Source of the DNA: Chrysomallon squamiferum
Taxonomy: Eukaryota > Mollusca > Gastropoda > Neomphalida > Peltospiridae
Assembly (NCBI GenBank): GCA_012295275.1
Contig: CM022670.1
Location: 2,648,335-2,710,834, forward strand
DNA: 62,500 bases
Direction of reading: 5' to 3'
The translations under genes were made by a program, and so were the position numbers. The number at the start of each line of letters is the position of its first letter. The first letter of the stretch is position 1. Under the pieces are notes generated by a model. The model did no database searches. It was not told the origin of the DNA and saw only the letters and a list, made by a program, of their open reading frames with translations. This document shows, one piece after another, positions 12,077 to 24,005 of the stretch.

Positions 12077-12742
12077 AAAAATTAGAAAAGTAAAAGAGGA
12101 AATGTTTAATATAATTTTGTCTCTGTTTCTTGTTGTCTGACAGGCAAAACCAGCTTTTCTATTGTTTGGAAATAATATACTATGATAGTGATGATGATGA
12201 TGTCAAAAATAATGATGATGTCTAATATATCGCATCTAAAAAAAAAAAAAAAAAAAAAAAATGATACCAAGAACCGGCATCTATTTCATCATATATTGTA
12301 AACAAATACGAAAATCTTACCTATGAAAACAAAATATTTTTTTCAACTTCATCTCTGTATGAACACTTACATCATAATGTTAAAAATATATATATAAAAT
12401 AAAAAAGAAGACGATGAAAGAAAGAAAAAAAAAAAAAAAAAAAAAAAAAAAAGAAAAGTAAAGAAAAGAAAAAGGAAGAAAAGAAAAGAAAACAGAAAGA
12501 TAAAAAAAAAGAATACGTCTTAAAAGAAATGTAATGTCCTCATTTGTAAATATCTTTCGACAGTTGATAATACTTTGATGTAAAAGCTAATCCTGAATCG
12601 TGTATTCCAGTTTCTGATTGAAACATCGATTCGAAATATCGTTAATGAATCGACATGCAGTGTCGTTATATAAAAAAGATGAAACAGCTATTGTGTTGGC
12701 TGATTTTTGCTTTTCAATAACTATTGATTATGGAAGAATCCT
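11138..12742. other. Spacer between orphan exon and gene A promoter
   Basis: No IgGFc-type exon is present. The sequence holds an acatac-type tetranucleotide stretch (11860-12000), (AAT)n at about 12040-12074 and poly-A runs at 12239 and 12427. A further TATA-like word (tatataaaa) is at about 12668. Short frames on both strands are unsupported. Confidence 0.55.
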
Positions 12743-12797
12743 TATATAAACCGTTCCTTCCACTTAGATTTACATGTGTGTCCTATGAGTGTTCAAA
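12743..12797 (+). promoter_or_regulatory. Gene A TATA box and leader exon
   Basis: TATATAAA at 12743-12750 is followed about 25-30 bases later by a likely start site near 12775. A short noncoding leader then ends at a donor (ttcaaa|GTAAGT) at 12797/12798. The intron would end at the CAG|ATG acceptor of the signal exon (13260/13261), giving a 463-nt 5' UTR intron. Confidence 0.45.
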
Positions 12798-13260
12798 GTA
12801 AGTTCTGATTTTGGTTTTCAGTCTTCTGTAAACTGTTTAGAATATAGTGCAGTTAAATAGTTTTATAGTTCTTGGTTGCTTTAAGGTAGAGGTGTTTGTC
12901 TGTCTGTCTGTCTATCTGTCTTTTCGTCTATCTTTATATGTAATTATTTAGCTGTTTAGTTTATCATTAAAATGTAGCTTAGAGTGAAATTAATAACTTT
13001 CTCGTCATTTATAAATTGCATTGCAGTTATTTATTTATTTATTTCATTTATTTTATTTATTTATTTATTTATCTATATTATTTATTTTATTTGTTTGTTT
13101 GTTTTGTCAGAAATAGCGAAACAACGAACTTTCTCTCAATCATTATTACTCAGTAAAACATGATTACTAATAATAAGTGTTGTGTTTAGTAGTTTCCAGG
13201 TATTATTGGCATCTCATTCTTTCATTTTATATTATTATTTTTTTTTTTTTTAAATTTCAG

Positions 13261-14801
13261 ATGTCGACAGTTAGTTGTCTTCTAGTATTTTTGTTTTTCA
13301 TGGTATCGCAGACAAAATCAGGTAAAAAAATGTGTTTTTGTTAGCCTGTTCTTTAATACATGACATTTAGTAAACGGGTAGATAAAATAAAATAAAACCA
13401 TACAAAGAAAATAAAAAAAAACACTCACACACACATACATAGACAGATGGATAAACTGACTTATAGACAAATATGATATAGATATAGATATAGATATAGA
13501 CTGAAATAAATTAACTTTATTTTCAGAACTTAATAACAGTGGCAAAAAATTCATAATAGCTTTCTCTGAACATTTTCCAAATGAAGATAAACTGGATGTT
13601 ATAATAACAAACGCAAGTAGGGACACATCACAGCCAGAAATTTCAGCTCCAGCATCAGTCATTAACAACTGCAGCTGGTCAAACGATGATTACCATGACG
13701 CCTGGCATTTTTCTTTGAATCCTCTGCTTCACCTTGAAAAGACGACGGTGCAAGGCAAAACGATCTTGATAACAAGCGCTAACGACGTGACGGTGCAGTG
13801 TTTCAGTTCGTGGAAAGGCTCCACAGAGGATTCAATAGAAGGTTTCATGGCGTACCCGGTAGAGGCTCTCGGGAATAAATATCTGGTGGTAACTCACTGC
13901 AATATGTTCTATCAGTGCCAGTTTGCCGTTGCTGCTGCGGAGTACGGAGCAAACGTAAGCATCAGCTTGAGACTGGATGGCGAGAACGTCGTTGTCTACC
14001 GCAGTTCTGAATATAAGGACGGGGACGTCTTGAATGTTACTTTGAAAGAATACGAGACTCTGCAGATTCAAAGTCTTGGAGATCTTACAGGATCTGTAAT
14101 CACTTCGTCTTGTGACGTTGCTGTTATTATTGGATCTTCTATCGACAATAACCAATATGCAATAGACCATTTAGAAGACCAGCTGCCGCCTGAAAGGAGT
14201 CTGGGATCTTTTTATGTTGTTGCTCCCTTCAGTGGTAAAGATACCATTAAAATCGTGGTGAACGAAGACACGATTGTCTGGGTAAACAACGACATGTACA
14301 CCATTACCAAAAAAGACCGATACAAACTGTTTGAGGTGATTCTTGATAAAGTGACCACCGTTTCGTCCGAAAGTCCAATACTAGTGGCACAGTTTGTAAA
14401 CACTAAAGAACACTACAAAGGCCCTGAGAATAATAAGTCTGTTTCTATAATAACTCCAACTGACAGATGGGGTTCTGATTACATCTTCAGCATGCCGCCA
14501 CTCCTTAGTACATCGGATTATTACGTCATGTTGATAACAACAAGTAAGTGCAAACGAAAAATATATCTCGATGATGAACGCACGTCAGTTAATTTCCAGA
14601 AGGAAAACGACGGATATGTTTATTCGCTAAATCGTATACAAAAATTTGGACATCGTGTTTGGGCGAAGGATCCAAGCTGCACACTGACTGGTAGCATCTA
14701 CGGAATAGTCAGTACACAGATCTGGTCAATGTCTCTCGGGTGGGATTTCCGAAATGAATCGGTATGTAAAATAACAGCAGTTACTTTATGTAAAAAAAAC
14801 G

Positions 14802-14840
<39 letters not shown>

Positions 14841-14953
14841 AATCTTAATGGTAAAAAAACTCAATATATTTAGAACATAATTTTAGTTTCTAGCTTTCTG
14901 TTTCATTCTTTTGCTCTCCCTCTGTACGTTTGTATTCATCTATATGTACACAG

Positions 14954-14984
<31 letters not shown>

Positions 14985-16099
14985 TACAAATATACGTACA
15001 TGTACACATACAAACGTGAATACGTTCATACAAATGTACAGACGTACGTAGATATCAGCTCGTCTCTGTGACAACAGCAATCAGTTCTTTAATCATAACG
15101 CTTATTTATTATTTATAACATCAATATTTTACTTTTCATACATGTTAATTATTTATTTCATAGATTGAGGAATGCACTAACGTAATTCCACAGGAAGTCA
15201 TGCCAACTGTTGTTGAAACTGTTAACGGTGGTCTCTTTTCTGAGGAGGCAGAATCATCAGTGCAGAGGTCTGAGACGATGTGGCTGTATACAAACAAATC
15301 ACCCATGCTTACATACACGGATCTGTCAAGTGATAATATACCGACGTCATCAAATGGTTATATAGCATATTCTGATATCGAGACAACATATTCAGATATC
15401 GAGATGACACATTCAGCTATCGATACGATATATTCGATTATCGATACGACGTATGTCGATACCGATACTGTTAAGAGTTATTCCGTGAAACCCTTGCAAG
15501 ATTCTAAGCGAGATAATCCATTAGAAACACAAGCACTGGAAACATCTGTTCTGGCTTTGAGTTCGTACGTTGATGGTAAAATAACGACACCAAATTTGCA
15601 GATGACTACATTAGATACTATTGAATTCAGCGCCTTACAGACACTGCACGAAGATACTGTATTTACCACACCTGGCTTAGAGGCACCCACATCTTACCTA
15701 ACTCACTCAGCTCAAATATTACCCACAGCGACTTCAGTTCCGCTAACGTCCACAGGATTTCCAGACCAAACCACGCCAGAAACGCCCAAAACGAGCATCG
15801 TGTGTTCTGTGTGCGTCTGCAAGAAGCCTGAACAGTTTCCAGAAGACGAAGCGCGGATTTTAAAACAGCAGCTGGCTGTCGACAAGAAGGCTTTGTCGTC
15901 GACCTCGAGGAAATACGCAAGTGCTGAGGATAATCGTCCTTCGGCGGTGGCCATCGGATTCCTCGGAATCGTCTTTCTGTGCCTGACCGTGTTCATCCTC
16001 AGCTTCAGCGACTTTCTTAGACTGATGTCGTCTTTGTATGATTTCTATAAGAGGCAGAGGTATCAGGGACAAACACAACAGAAAGACAGCGATATATAG
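13261..16099 (+). CDS. Gene A: membrane-anchored IgGFc-binding-domain protein
   Basis: Three coding exons: 13261-13321, 13527-14761 and 15164-16099 (introns phase 1 and phase 0), giving 743 residues. Exon 1 is a signal peptide (hydrophobic LLVFLFFMVS). Exon 2, residues 21-432, is an IgGFc-binding N-terminal domain, as in FCGBP and many invertebrate secreted or membrane proteins. Hallmarks are GKKFIIAFSEHFPNED, a VTVQCF strand, GFMAYPVEALGNKYLVVTHC, DHLEDQLPP and a C-terminal MSLGWD. Exon 3 is a Ser/Thr-rich stalk with short degenerate Tyr-Ser-Asp-Ile-Glu repeats near 15364-15470, then CSVCVC, the motif LAVDKKALSST, a helix at about residues 693-713 and a tail of roughly 28 residues. The expected topology is type I at the cell surface. 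Ligand unknown; binding or adhesion, possibly mucosal or immune, is inferred from the domain. The start is fixed by the acceptor directly before the ATG. The annotation as a real gene is strong because introns, phases and domain order repeat in B and C. Confidence 0.88.
14762..15163 (+). other. Gene A intron 2
   Basis: GT at 14762 (tcg|GTATGT) to AG at 15163 (tttcatag). It contains a long poly-A run at about 14804-14836 and (CA)n at 14951-14980. A naive open frame reads through the donor into poly-Lys, an artefact. Confidence 0.85.
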
Positions 16100-16177
16100 T
16101 TATTCAGTGACATGGTAGACTGAGAGAGAGAAAGATATAATAATAATATTAACAACAACAACAATAACAACAACATT

Positions 16178-16208
<31 letters not shown>

Positions 16209-16239
16209 TTACTACGACCACTGTTACTATCACTATCAC

Positions 16240-16290
<51 letters not shown>

Positions 16291-16520
16291 ATTAACTATT
16301 AACTTTTTTATTTGACTGTATTTTATGTAAAATGCCCTTTATTTTTATTATCACGTTTATATTTTTTCTAATTATTGTCGCCACTTTTGATTTGACACTT
16401 ACTTAACATGTTAACTTTTTTATGTAGTTATATTGACAGAAATGTGCTTTTGATTTGCTGAAAATATAATCCTTTGTTTGTTTGGCTATAGATTTTCAAT
16501 AAATTATGTTTAATAACATG
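16100..16520 (+). terminator. Gene A 3' UTR with candidate poly(A) signal
   Basis: The first canonical AATAAA downstream of the stop is at 16498-16503. The intervening 400 bases are (AAC/AAT)n, (ATT)n and T-rich sequence without coding content. Confidence 0.4.
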
Positions 16521-17055
16521 GAATTTTTATTCTTTATTTTAACCTTTGTTTTTTTTTATCAACTTTTTGTGTGTGTGGTTTTGTTGATGTTTTTTTTAAT
16601 CAACATTTTTTTGTTCATAAATCAAAATAATGCTATGATCCACAACGACTAATTCTATCTTTACTACTATTATTACTACAATTCCTGAATTTTTTTTATA
16701 TCAAATAATATGATATTGATCACACGTAATGCTGGATATTATCATGCACTAAAGCTACAGTTTGCAATTCTGAACAGTGTCATGCCTTGAAGCTGCATTT
16801 GTAGCTTTGAAAAGAAAGGATTATTGTTAAACCATTACACAGTAATATACAATACACATTAGCAGGGTAATATGAAAGTGCAATATAAACCAGGCATTAA
16901 CGTTTCAGAGACTCTAATCTAAGGAAAATATTTCTGATGTTATAAGAGAAGGGAAAACAGTCAGAGTTATTGATTTTGTCAGCCCCGCATAAAAATTACT
17001 TCTGAATACACTATATCTCTCACACACGCATACATCCACGCACACACACACACAC

Positions 17056-17152
<97 letters not shown>

Positions 17153-18330
17153 AATTGAGCTACAACAACAACAGCAAAAACAAGAATAATAATAACAATG
17201 ACAAATTAGAGAAGAAAGGAAAATACGATCAGACCAAATAATAAAACCGAGACATTTATTTCAGTTTTTCATTTCGATTATTTCTCGGTCCTGCTACTGC
17301 CCTAAGATCAGTTTATATATAAAAATGGAAAGAAGAAGATAGATAACGCAGTGATCTCAAACATAAATAATTCTTTCATCACTCACTGCTGTTATTCTTA
17401 TTCACTATTTTCATATGAAATCTATTTAATAGCAACAAAACCAATTATTTCAACCTTTCCATAGTCTGGATAGTATATGAACTGAATTAACAAACAGGTA
17501 GTAAAGGGAATTGATCCTGTATGAAACACACACAGTAGAAGCTGGAGCACAATAGGATTAGTTATTTAATTTTATATGTAAACCACTGGGCATCTAAGAT
17601 ATCTCTTGTTTTCCCCTTGGATCAGTGATTTTCCTTGGATCAATGATTTTCATTGGTTTTTAGCGGCATGTTACTGAGCCGCGAAAAGTCTGCGGGAAAT
17701 TGATGAATATTTCGTTTGACTTATTTTAAGCACTGAACTTACAAACAATTTTTGTTTTCTACAATTAAGATAACATTTCTCATGGAAAAAACTAATAATG
17801 ATGTGCCTTTGTAACTTAAGTGCGGTGTTCCCTAATTTGAAAACTGTTGAAAGTTGCTATACGAAACAGTTAGATTATTAGAAAGATAAATATTATTTTG
17901 TATTTTATGTTAAATAACTTCACTTTAAATTGTGCTCACGATCGTACATATACACATTTTCATTGAAACATAAATATAACAAGACGAAACACGCGGAAAA
18001 AAAATTTAAAGAAAAAAAAAATGAAAGAAGAACGAAACAGAAAAAGAAATAAAACCAAAAAATGATCAAAAGAAGAAATACAAAAAAAGACGATAAAACA
18101 AATTCAAACTAATAATAATAATAAGAAGAAGAAGAAGAAGAAGAAAAGAGCAACAACAATAATATTAATAATAACAGAATAAAAAAGATAAAAGATAAGT
18201 TATATCATATGTTTATAAGACAACATCAGATCAATAATAATGTTTTTGCAAAAAACTTGATTTATTTTAGTGTACATGCCTATCAATACAGTTTGTAGAT
18301 TATTATAAAGCCTATTACTGAGAATCTCTT
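16521..18330. other. Spacer between genes A and B
   Basis: AT-rich, with a (CA)n/(GA)n compound tract ending in an uninterrupted GA run (17058-17148) and A-rich sequence at 17996-18190. No coding frame or transposon end was recognised. Confidence 0.55.
17058..17148. repeat. (GA)n microsatellite
   Basis: About 45 GA units following a short (CA)n tract at 17037-17055. Confidence 0.96.
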
Positions 18331-18331
18331 T

Positions 18332-18426
18332 TATAAAATATTTTATGTTTTATTTTATTTTTAAAAGACCAAAGCCGTTTCAGACGAGAAAGCTTCGCCA
18401 TACGAAATCGTTTTGCATGGTAGAAG
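18332..18426 (+). promoter_or_regulatory. Gene B TATA box and leader exon
   Basis: TATAAAAT at 18332-18339, then a less AT-rich stretch (from about 18360) ending at a donor (agaag|GTACGT) at 18426/18427. Splicing to the acceptor before the ATG at 18830 would remove 403 nt, mostly TTG/CAT/TAC simple sequence. The layout matches that of gene A. Confidence 0.4.
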
Positions 18427-18829
18427 GTACGTTAGTCAGTAATGTTGTTTTTGTTTGTTTGTTGTTGCTGTTGTTGTTTTTAGTAATTGTAATTTCTATC
18501 ACCATTATCATCTCATCGTCGTTATCATCATCTTCGTCATCTTCAGTATTTATTTTTAAATATTGTTTTTCATCATTATTTCACTACTACTACTGCTACT
18601 ACAACCACTACTACTACTACCACTACTACTACTACTACTACTATCATTATTATACAATTTTTGTTTGCATTTGATTGTTATGACAAAACGTTTACTGTTA
18701 CCATTTTCTTTCTGCTGCATAAGGAAATTAAAGCGTTTTCGTATAAAATATAATGTTTTATTAAATAGTTGCTGTTTCTGTGTTTGTTTCTGTATTGATT
18801 TAATTTATTTATTTGATTTGATTTTTCAG

Positions 18830-21800
18830 ATGTCGCGGAATATTTGCTTTTTGCTTTTTGGATTATTTTTGCTGTTTTCTTCAACACAGATAAAAGAAGG
18901 TAATGTCATTTTTTAAATGTTTTACAAATTTTACTTTTTAATCCATTGGTATAAGAAAAACCCCCAGTTATTTCGGCTTGTCTTTGATGCTTAAACAGAA
19001 TAAGCTTCAAGGTTGCTTTGACCACATTACGAGTGATCCTTGAGTAGAAATAATGAGGGACCAATAAAGAGAAAAGCCAGCAATAAAGAAAAAATAAAAG
19101 AATGAAATAAAAAAAGGAAGACAAAAAAAGGAAAAAGAAATGGGTGAAATGAAGGATGTAAAAAAGAAAATACAAAGAAGGATGTGAAAAGAATGAAATA
19201 AAAAAAATCACTTCTGACTCCAAAACTAGCAACATGTTTGTTATAACTGCTGAAAAGTATACCACTTTTGTAACATTTCGTCATATATTTCTGAAGCAGG
19301 CTGAAAAAATGGCTACATCAGTTTTAATTTCTTATTTTTTATTTTCTTACAGCGAGCGCAGATCTGAACAACGTTGGCAAAGAGTTCGTCGTCGCTTTTC
19401 CTCAACACGTTGGCATGTCTAAAAACAGCAGACTCGTAATCACAGTCACTGCAGTGCAGGAATCCACTTCCAGCATTAAAATCTCAGCTCCTCTGTCAGA
19501 AAATACTCAGCCGATGATCAATCTGACCGCAGTTAACAAGACAGCTTCCACGGTGTATCTGAATCCTGAAATACGTCTGAGGGGATCAGCGATAGAGAGG
19601 AAAGGAATCTGGATCACGAGTGACCGTGATGTGGTTGTCCAGTGTTACAGCGTGTTCGAGAACAGTGACCTGCGGTCTAGCGACGGTTTCATGGCTTATC
19701 CCGTGGAAGCCCTGGGTAAGGAGTATCTGGCTGTGACTCACTGCTCGAGTGGTAGTTTATGCCAGGTCGCTGTCGTAGCCGCCTACGATGCGACGACGGT
19801 TGCCGTTTTTCTGAGAACTGGAAAAAACAATGAAGTCATCTTCAACAACAGTGTATATAAAAATGACGAATCGTTTAAGGTCCTTCTGAACAAATACGAG
19901 ACCTTCCAGATTCAAGGCAGGCGGGGATTTGACAGGAACGAAAGTCGTCTCATCTCGCGCTGTCGCTGTAGTCGCTGGATCGCCGTTGACAAGCAGGAAC
20001 AATTCTTCAATCCAGACCTCGGACCACGTTGTGGAAATGCTGCCACCGCTTTACAGTTTGGGAACTGATTACGTCGTCGCCCCTTTTGCTAAAAGGAAGT
20101 TCGAGGATTACGTCAAAATTGTGGTGGACAAAAACTCGAGGGTGTGTGTGGATGGCGTCATGTATAACATATCAAATAACGACCGTTATAAACTATTCCG
20201 ATTAGAACCAGAAAGGCTTATGATTGTAAAGTCAAATAATCCAGTTTTAATCGCACACTTTTCGAAGAGTCGCTTAAAGAAGTTACCAGGAGAGAAATTT
20301 AAAACGGACATTTCGGTTGCTATAGTGACACCGTTGAACAGATGGTCCAGAAAATATGTCTTCAGTACGCCTGATATTTTTAATCTCGTACTCACTAAGA
20401 AACGACCTCAGATCAGCTACATAACAGTGGTAACCTCGGCGACATGCTGTCATGATGTGATTCTCGATCAGAGGAAACTGAAAGACTGGGTACATGATGG
20501 GGAGTTCGTGCACAAAGAAATTCAGCTGTCAAAGTTGAGTCATCTCCTTAGAGTCAGCGATCCAGAGTGTTTGGTTTCTGGGAGTATACACGGAATTGCG
20601 GTAAAAGAAGCTTGGTCTATGTCTCTTGGCTGGAACCTCGAAGACAATGGGGTTAGTCGCTGACTGACTCTGAGAGATTATTTTAAATAGGGAGAGTGTT
20701 AGGAATGAAATTAATTAAAGGTTGACTTTAATAAATAAAAAAACTGAATGAATGACTTTCTGCTTGTTATCAGTGGCTCTGTGACCGATATAATTATATA
20801 ATTATTTATTTTATTTTATAGTATTATATCTTCATATCTTTATTCTTCTGCTTCTTATTTAATTATTTAATTAATGATTCATTTATTCATTCATTCATTC
20901 ATTTATTCAATTACATAAATTATATTTTAATTTCAGAATAATCGATATTTTTTCAACTCCACGATGGGAACTATTTGCATTCCTCCTGAAGACATAATCA
21001 CGTGGCTGACAGTTGACAGTTATTTGTCAACAGTCGACCTCAAGATCTCCTCTGAGACGAATTACGAAATCTCCTCACTGACAACCTCTGCTGATAATTA
21101 CATACAGTCCACATCAGCAATTACAAATGAATCAGAGGGATTCACCCCAGCGTTCGTCAAAAGCACTTTTCCTATTTATGAAGCAACGACGGTCTCACAA
21201 CCATCAGTTTCTGGTTATTACACAGGATTTGTCAAGAGGACATTAGCATATGACACTGATTTGATCTCTAGCGATTACCTAAACTCCGCCTCAGTAGATT
21301 CGGTTACGAAGCCATCGGCTTATAACACTTATTTGATCTCTAGCGATTACCTAAACTCCGTATCAGAAGATACGCTTGCGAAGCCATCGACTTATAACAC
21401 TGGCTTGGTCCCTAGCGATTACCTAAACTCCGTATCAGAAGATACGCTTGCGAAGCCATCGGCTTATAACACTGGCTTGGTCCCTAGCGATTACCTAAAC
21501 TCCGTATCAGAAGATACGCTTGCGAAGCCATCGGCTTATAACACTGGCTTGGTCCCTAGCGATTACCTAAACTCCGTATCAGAAGATACGCTTGCGAAGC
21601 CATCGGCTTATAACACTGGCTCCCTAGCGATTACCTAAACTCCGTATCAGAAGATACACTTTGATATCGGCTTATAACACTGGCTTGGTCCCTAGCGATT
21701 ACCTAAACCATCAGAAGATACGGCCATATAACACTGGCTTGGTCCCTAGCGATTACCTAAACTCCGTATCAGAAGATACGCTTGCGAAGCCATCGGCTTA

Positions 21801-22880
21801 TAACACTGGCTTGGTCCCTAGCGATTACCTAAACTCCGTATCAGAAGATACGCTTGCGAAGCCATCGGCTTATAACACTGGCTTGGTCCCTAGCGATTAC
21901 CTAAACTCCGTATCAGAAGTATACGCTTGCGAAGCCATCGGCTTATAACACTGGCTTGGTCCCTAGCGATTACCTAAACTCCGTATCAGAAGATACGCTT
22001 GCGAAGCCATCGGCTTATAACACTGGCTTGGTCCCTAGCGATTACCTAAACTCCGTATCAGAAGATACACTTGCGAAGCCATCGGCTTATAACACTGATT
22101 TGGTCTCTAGTGATTACCTATTCTCCGCTTCATTGGGTACGGTTGCGAACACCATCGGCTTATAACACTGGCTTGGTCCCTAGCGATTACCTAAACTCCG
22201 TATCAGAAGATACGCTTGCGAAGCCATCGGCTTATAACACTGGCTTGGTCCCTCGATTACCTAAACTCCGTATCAGAAGATGATTACCTGGCTTGGTCCT
22301 TAGCGATTCCGTATCAGAAGACACACTTGCGAAGCCATCGGCTTATAACACTGATTTGGTCTCTAGTGATTACCTATTCTCCGCTTCATTGGGTACGGTT
22401 ACGAAGCCATCGGCTTATAACACTCACTTGGTCTCTAGCGATTATATTGAAACGACTCCTGAAATCTACACCCCAATTACATCAAAGAGTGCTGGATTAA
22501 CTGACGTTCCGGACACTTCACAAACAACTCCAAAATATCCATTAACAACCAAATCTAGCAGAATCCAAAACGCAACGACCTGTCCCATTTGGGTCTGTGC
22601 CTGCATTGCAGCCAAACCAAACGGGCAAAACAGTCAAAGAATGCAGTCTTTAAAAAAGAATCTCTTGGTTGATAAAAGGTATTTGTCGTCGACAGCTAGA
22701 AGATACACGAGTGTAAAGGATAACCGTCCTTTTGCCGTGGTTCTAGGATGCAGTGGAATGATGTTCATCTGGCTCACTGGGTTTCTTCTTTGTTTCGGTG
22801 ACTTTGTCAAAGTGCTGTCCTTCGCGTGTTCGTTCAACAGAAAGAAAGAAGCAGTCACTTCTGAGAAGAGCGATTTATAA
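18830..22880 (+). CDS. Gene B: IgGFc-binding-domain membrane protein with minisatellite stalk (frame-broken)
   Basis: Paralogue of gene A with exons 18830-18899, 19353-20651 and 20937-22880 (phases 1 and 0). The signal-peptide core is FLLFGLFLLF. Exon 2 carries the IgGFc-binding domain: GKEFVVAFPQHVGMSKN, VVVQCYS, GFMAYPVEALGKEYLAVTHC, LGTDYVVAPF, MSLGWN. The reading frame changes by one base within gcgggg (19921-19926); removing one G would restore the alignment with A. Exon 3 begins NNRYFFNST, then runs through a 72-bp (24-residue) tandem array, a Thr-rich linker, CPIWVCAC, LLVDKRYLSST, one transmembrane helix and a basic tail. Several array units contain indels that open stops (first at 21636-21638), yet the exon is a multiple of three overall and the last 195 codons return to the starting frame. 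Either this is a young pseudogene or the repeat array and G-run are misassembled; the intact, conserved 3' end favours the second. If repaired the protein would be about 1,100 residues. Confidence 0.75.
19921..19926 (+). other. One-base frameshift in gene B exon 2
   Basis: Upstream codons run in one frame to TFQIQ; homology to gene A (TLQIQSLGDLTGS) resumes as DLTGTK in the next frame. The extra base lies in a GGGG run, a common place for consensus errors, but a real mutation cannot be excluded. Confidence 0.8.
21244..22445 (+). repeat. 72-bp coding minisatellite in gene B stalk
   Basis: About 17 tandem units encoding the 24-residue motif YLNSVSEDTLAKPSAYNTGL plus VPSD. Central units are near identical. 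Edge units differ: 21251 and 21324 read ISSDYLNS, and those at about 22091 and 22348 share a FSASLGTV variant, suggesting block duplication. Units near 21617 (4-base deletion), 21655-21665, 21705-21725, 21919 (one extra base), 22152, 22253 and 22280-22310 carry indels. Homogeneity implies recent unequal exchange or gene conversion. Confidence 0.93.
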
Positions 22881-22988
22881 AACTTTGTGCAGTGATCCTA
22901 GAAGGTAACCAAAGAGGACAGTTTTAATGAAATATTATCTAAACGATTAAGCTATATAATAATATATAAATAGTAATAATAATTAATG

Positions 22989-23060
<72 letters not shown>

Positions 23061-23274
23061 GTTATTATAGTAATATTTGCATAAGAAATGACTGACATGT
23101 TTTGATAATAATGAATGAAACAATCCGAAGTATAACATATAACTTACAAAATACGTTTAGCCATAATTTTAATAAAAAAAAATTTCAAAATGTATTATTG
23201 TTGTTGTTGTTGTTGTTGTTGTTGTTATTATTGTTGCTGCTGTTGGTGCTCTTGTTATGGTCTTACTGCTACTA

Positions 23275-23316
<42 letters not shown>

Positions 23317-23424
23317 TACTATTATTATTATTAGTATTACTATTATTACTATTATTATTATTATTATTATTACTATTATTATTATTATTATTACTATTAT
23401 TATTATTATTATTATTACTATTAC

Positions 23425-23494
<70 letters not shown>

Positions 23495-23799
23495 GCCTTT
23501 TGTAATACTTTTGTAATCTCTATCATCGTGAATATTGGTGTGTTCCACATAATATTGTTCCTTTTATAAAAGAACTGTCATATTTCAGGAAATTATAAAA
23601 GCAAGGAAACCTTTATATAATGAATGACTGAAAACATTTTAGCTCTGAAATGGTATAATATATTGTACTTGTGATTAAAAACAATACACATACTGGGAGA
23701 AGAAACTCACCGGCTTCCCACAGCGATCCTTTTCAGTTAGTAGCAAAGATCTTTTATATGCATTTTCACAGTGAGGAAAGCGTTTATTACAGCCTTTGA
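22881..23799. other. Gene B downstream region; simple repeats
   Basis: Immediately after the stop comes a palindromic (AAT)n/(ATT)n tract (about 22987-23060), a candidate AATAAA at 23171-23176, then (TTG)n and a long interrupted (ATT)n tract to 23493. Long open frames here translate the trinucleotide tract and are not genes. Confidence 0.6.
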
Positions 23800-23930
23800 T
23801 AAACCAGCCATGATGTACTGTCTGAGACAAATAAATTCAGTGAACATGATGACGAGATTTGATCCTATTACACATTACGCTTTACACCTAGGCTTAACCA
23901 ATTTATACATAACTTTTAAACATGCTGTTT
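23800..23930 (+). repeat. Dispersed repeat, copy 2 (partner at 6823-6935)
   Basis: Same ordered word set as copy 1, including tgtactgtctgagac, aattcagtga and cataacttttaaa, followed by (ATT)n at 23953-24003. A block of about 20 bases around gatgacgagatttgatcc is absent from copy 1. Confidence 0.6.
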
Positions 23931-23951
23931 GAAACAGCAATTTCAATAACA

Positions 23952-24003
<52 letters not shown>

Positions 24004-24005
<2 letters not shown>

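Noticed and set aside
13715-14848. Gene A as a single-exon gene ending in poly-Lys
   Set aside because: The reading frame crosses a good donor at 14761/14762 into intronic poly-A, and its start lacks an ATG; the spliced model explains the signal peptide and membrane anchor.
21244-22445. CRISPR-like array
   Set aside because: The repeats are contiguous coding minisatellite units without unique spacers, inside an animal gene.
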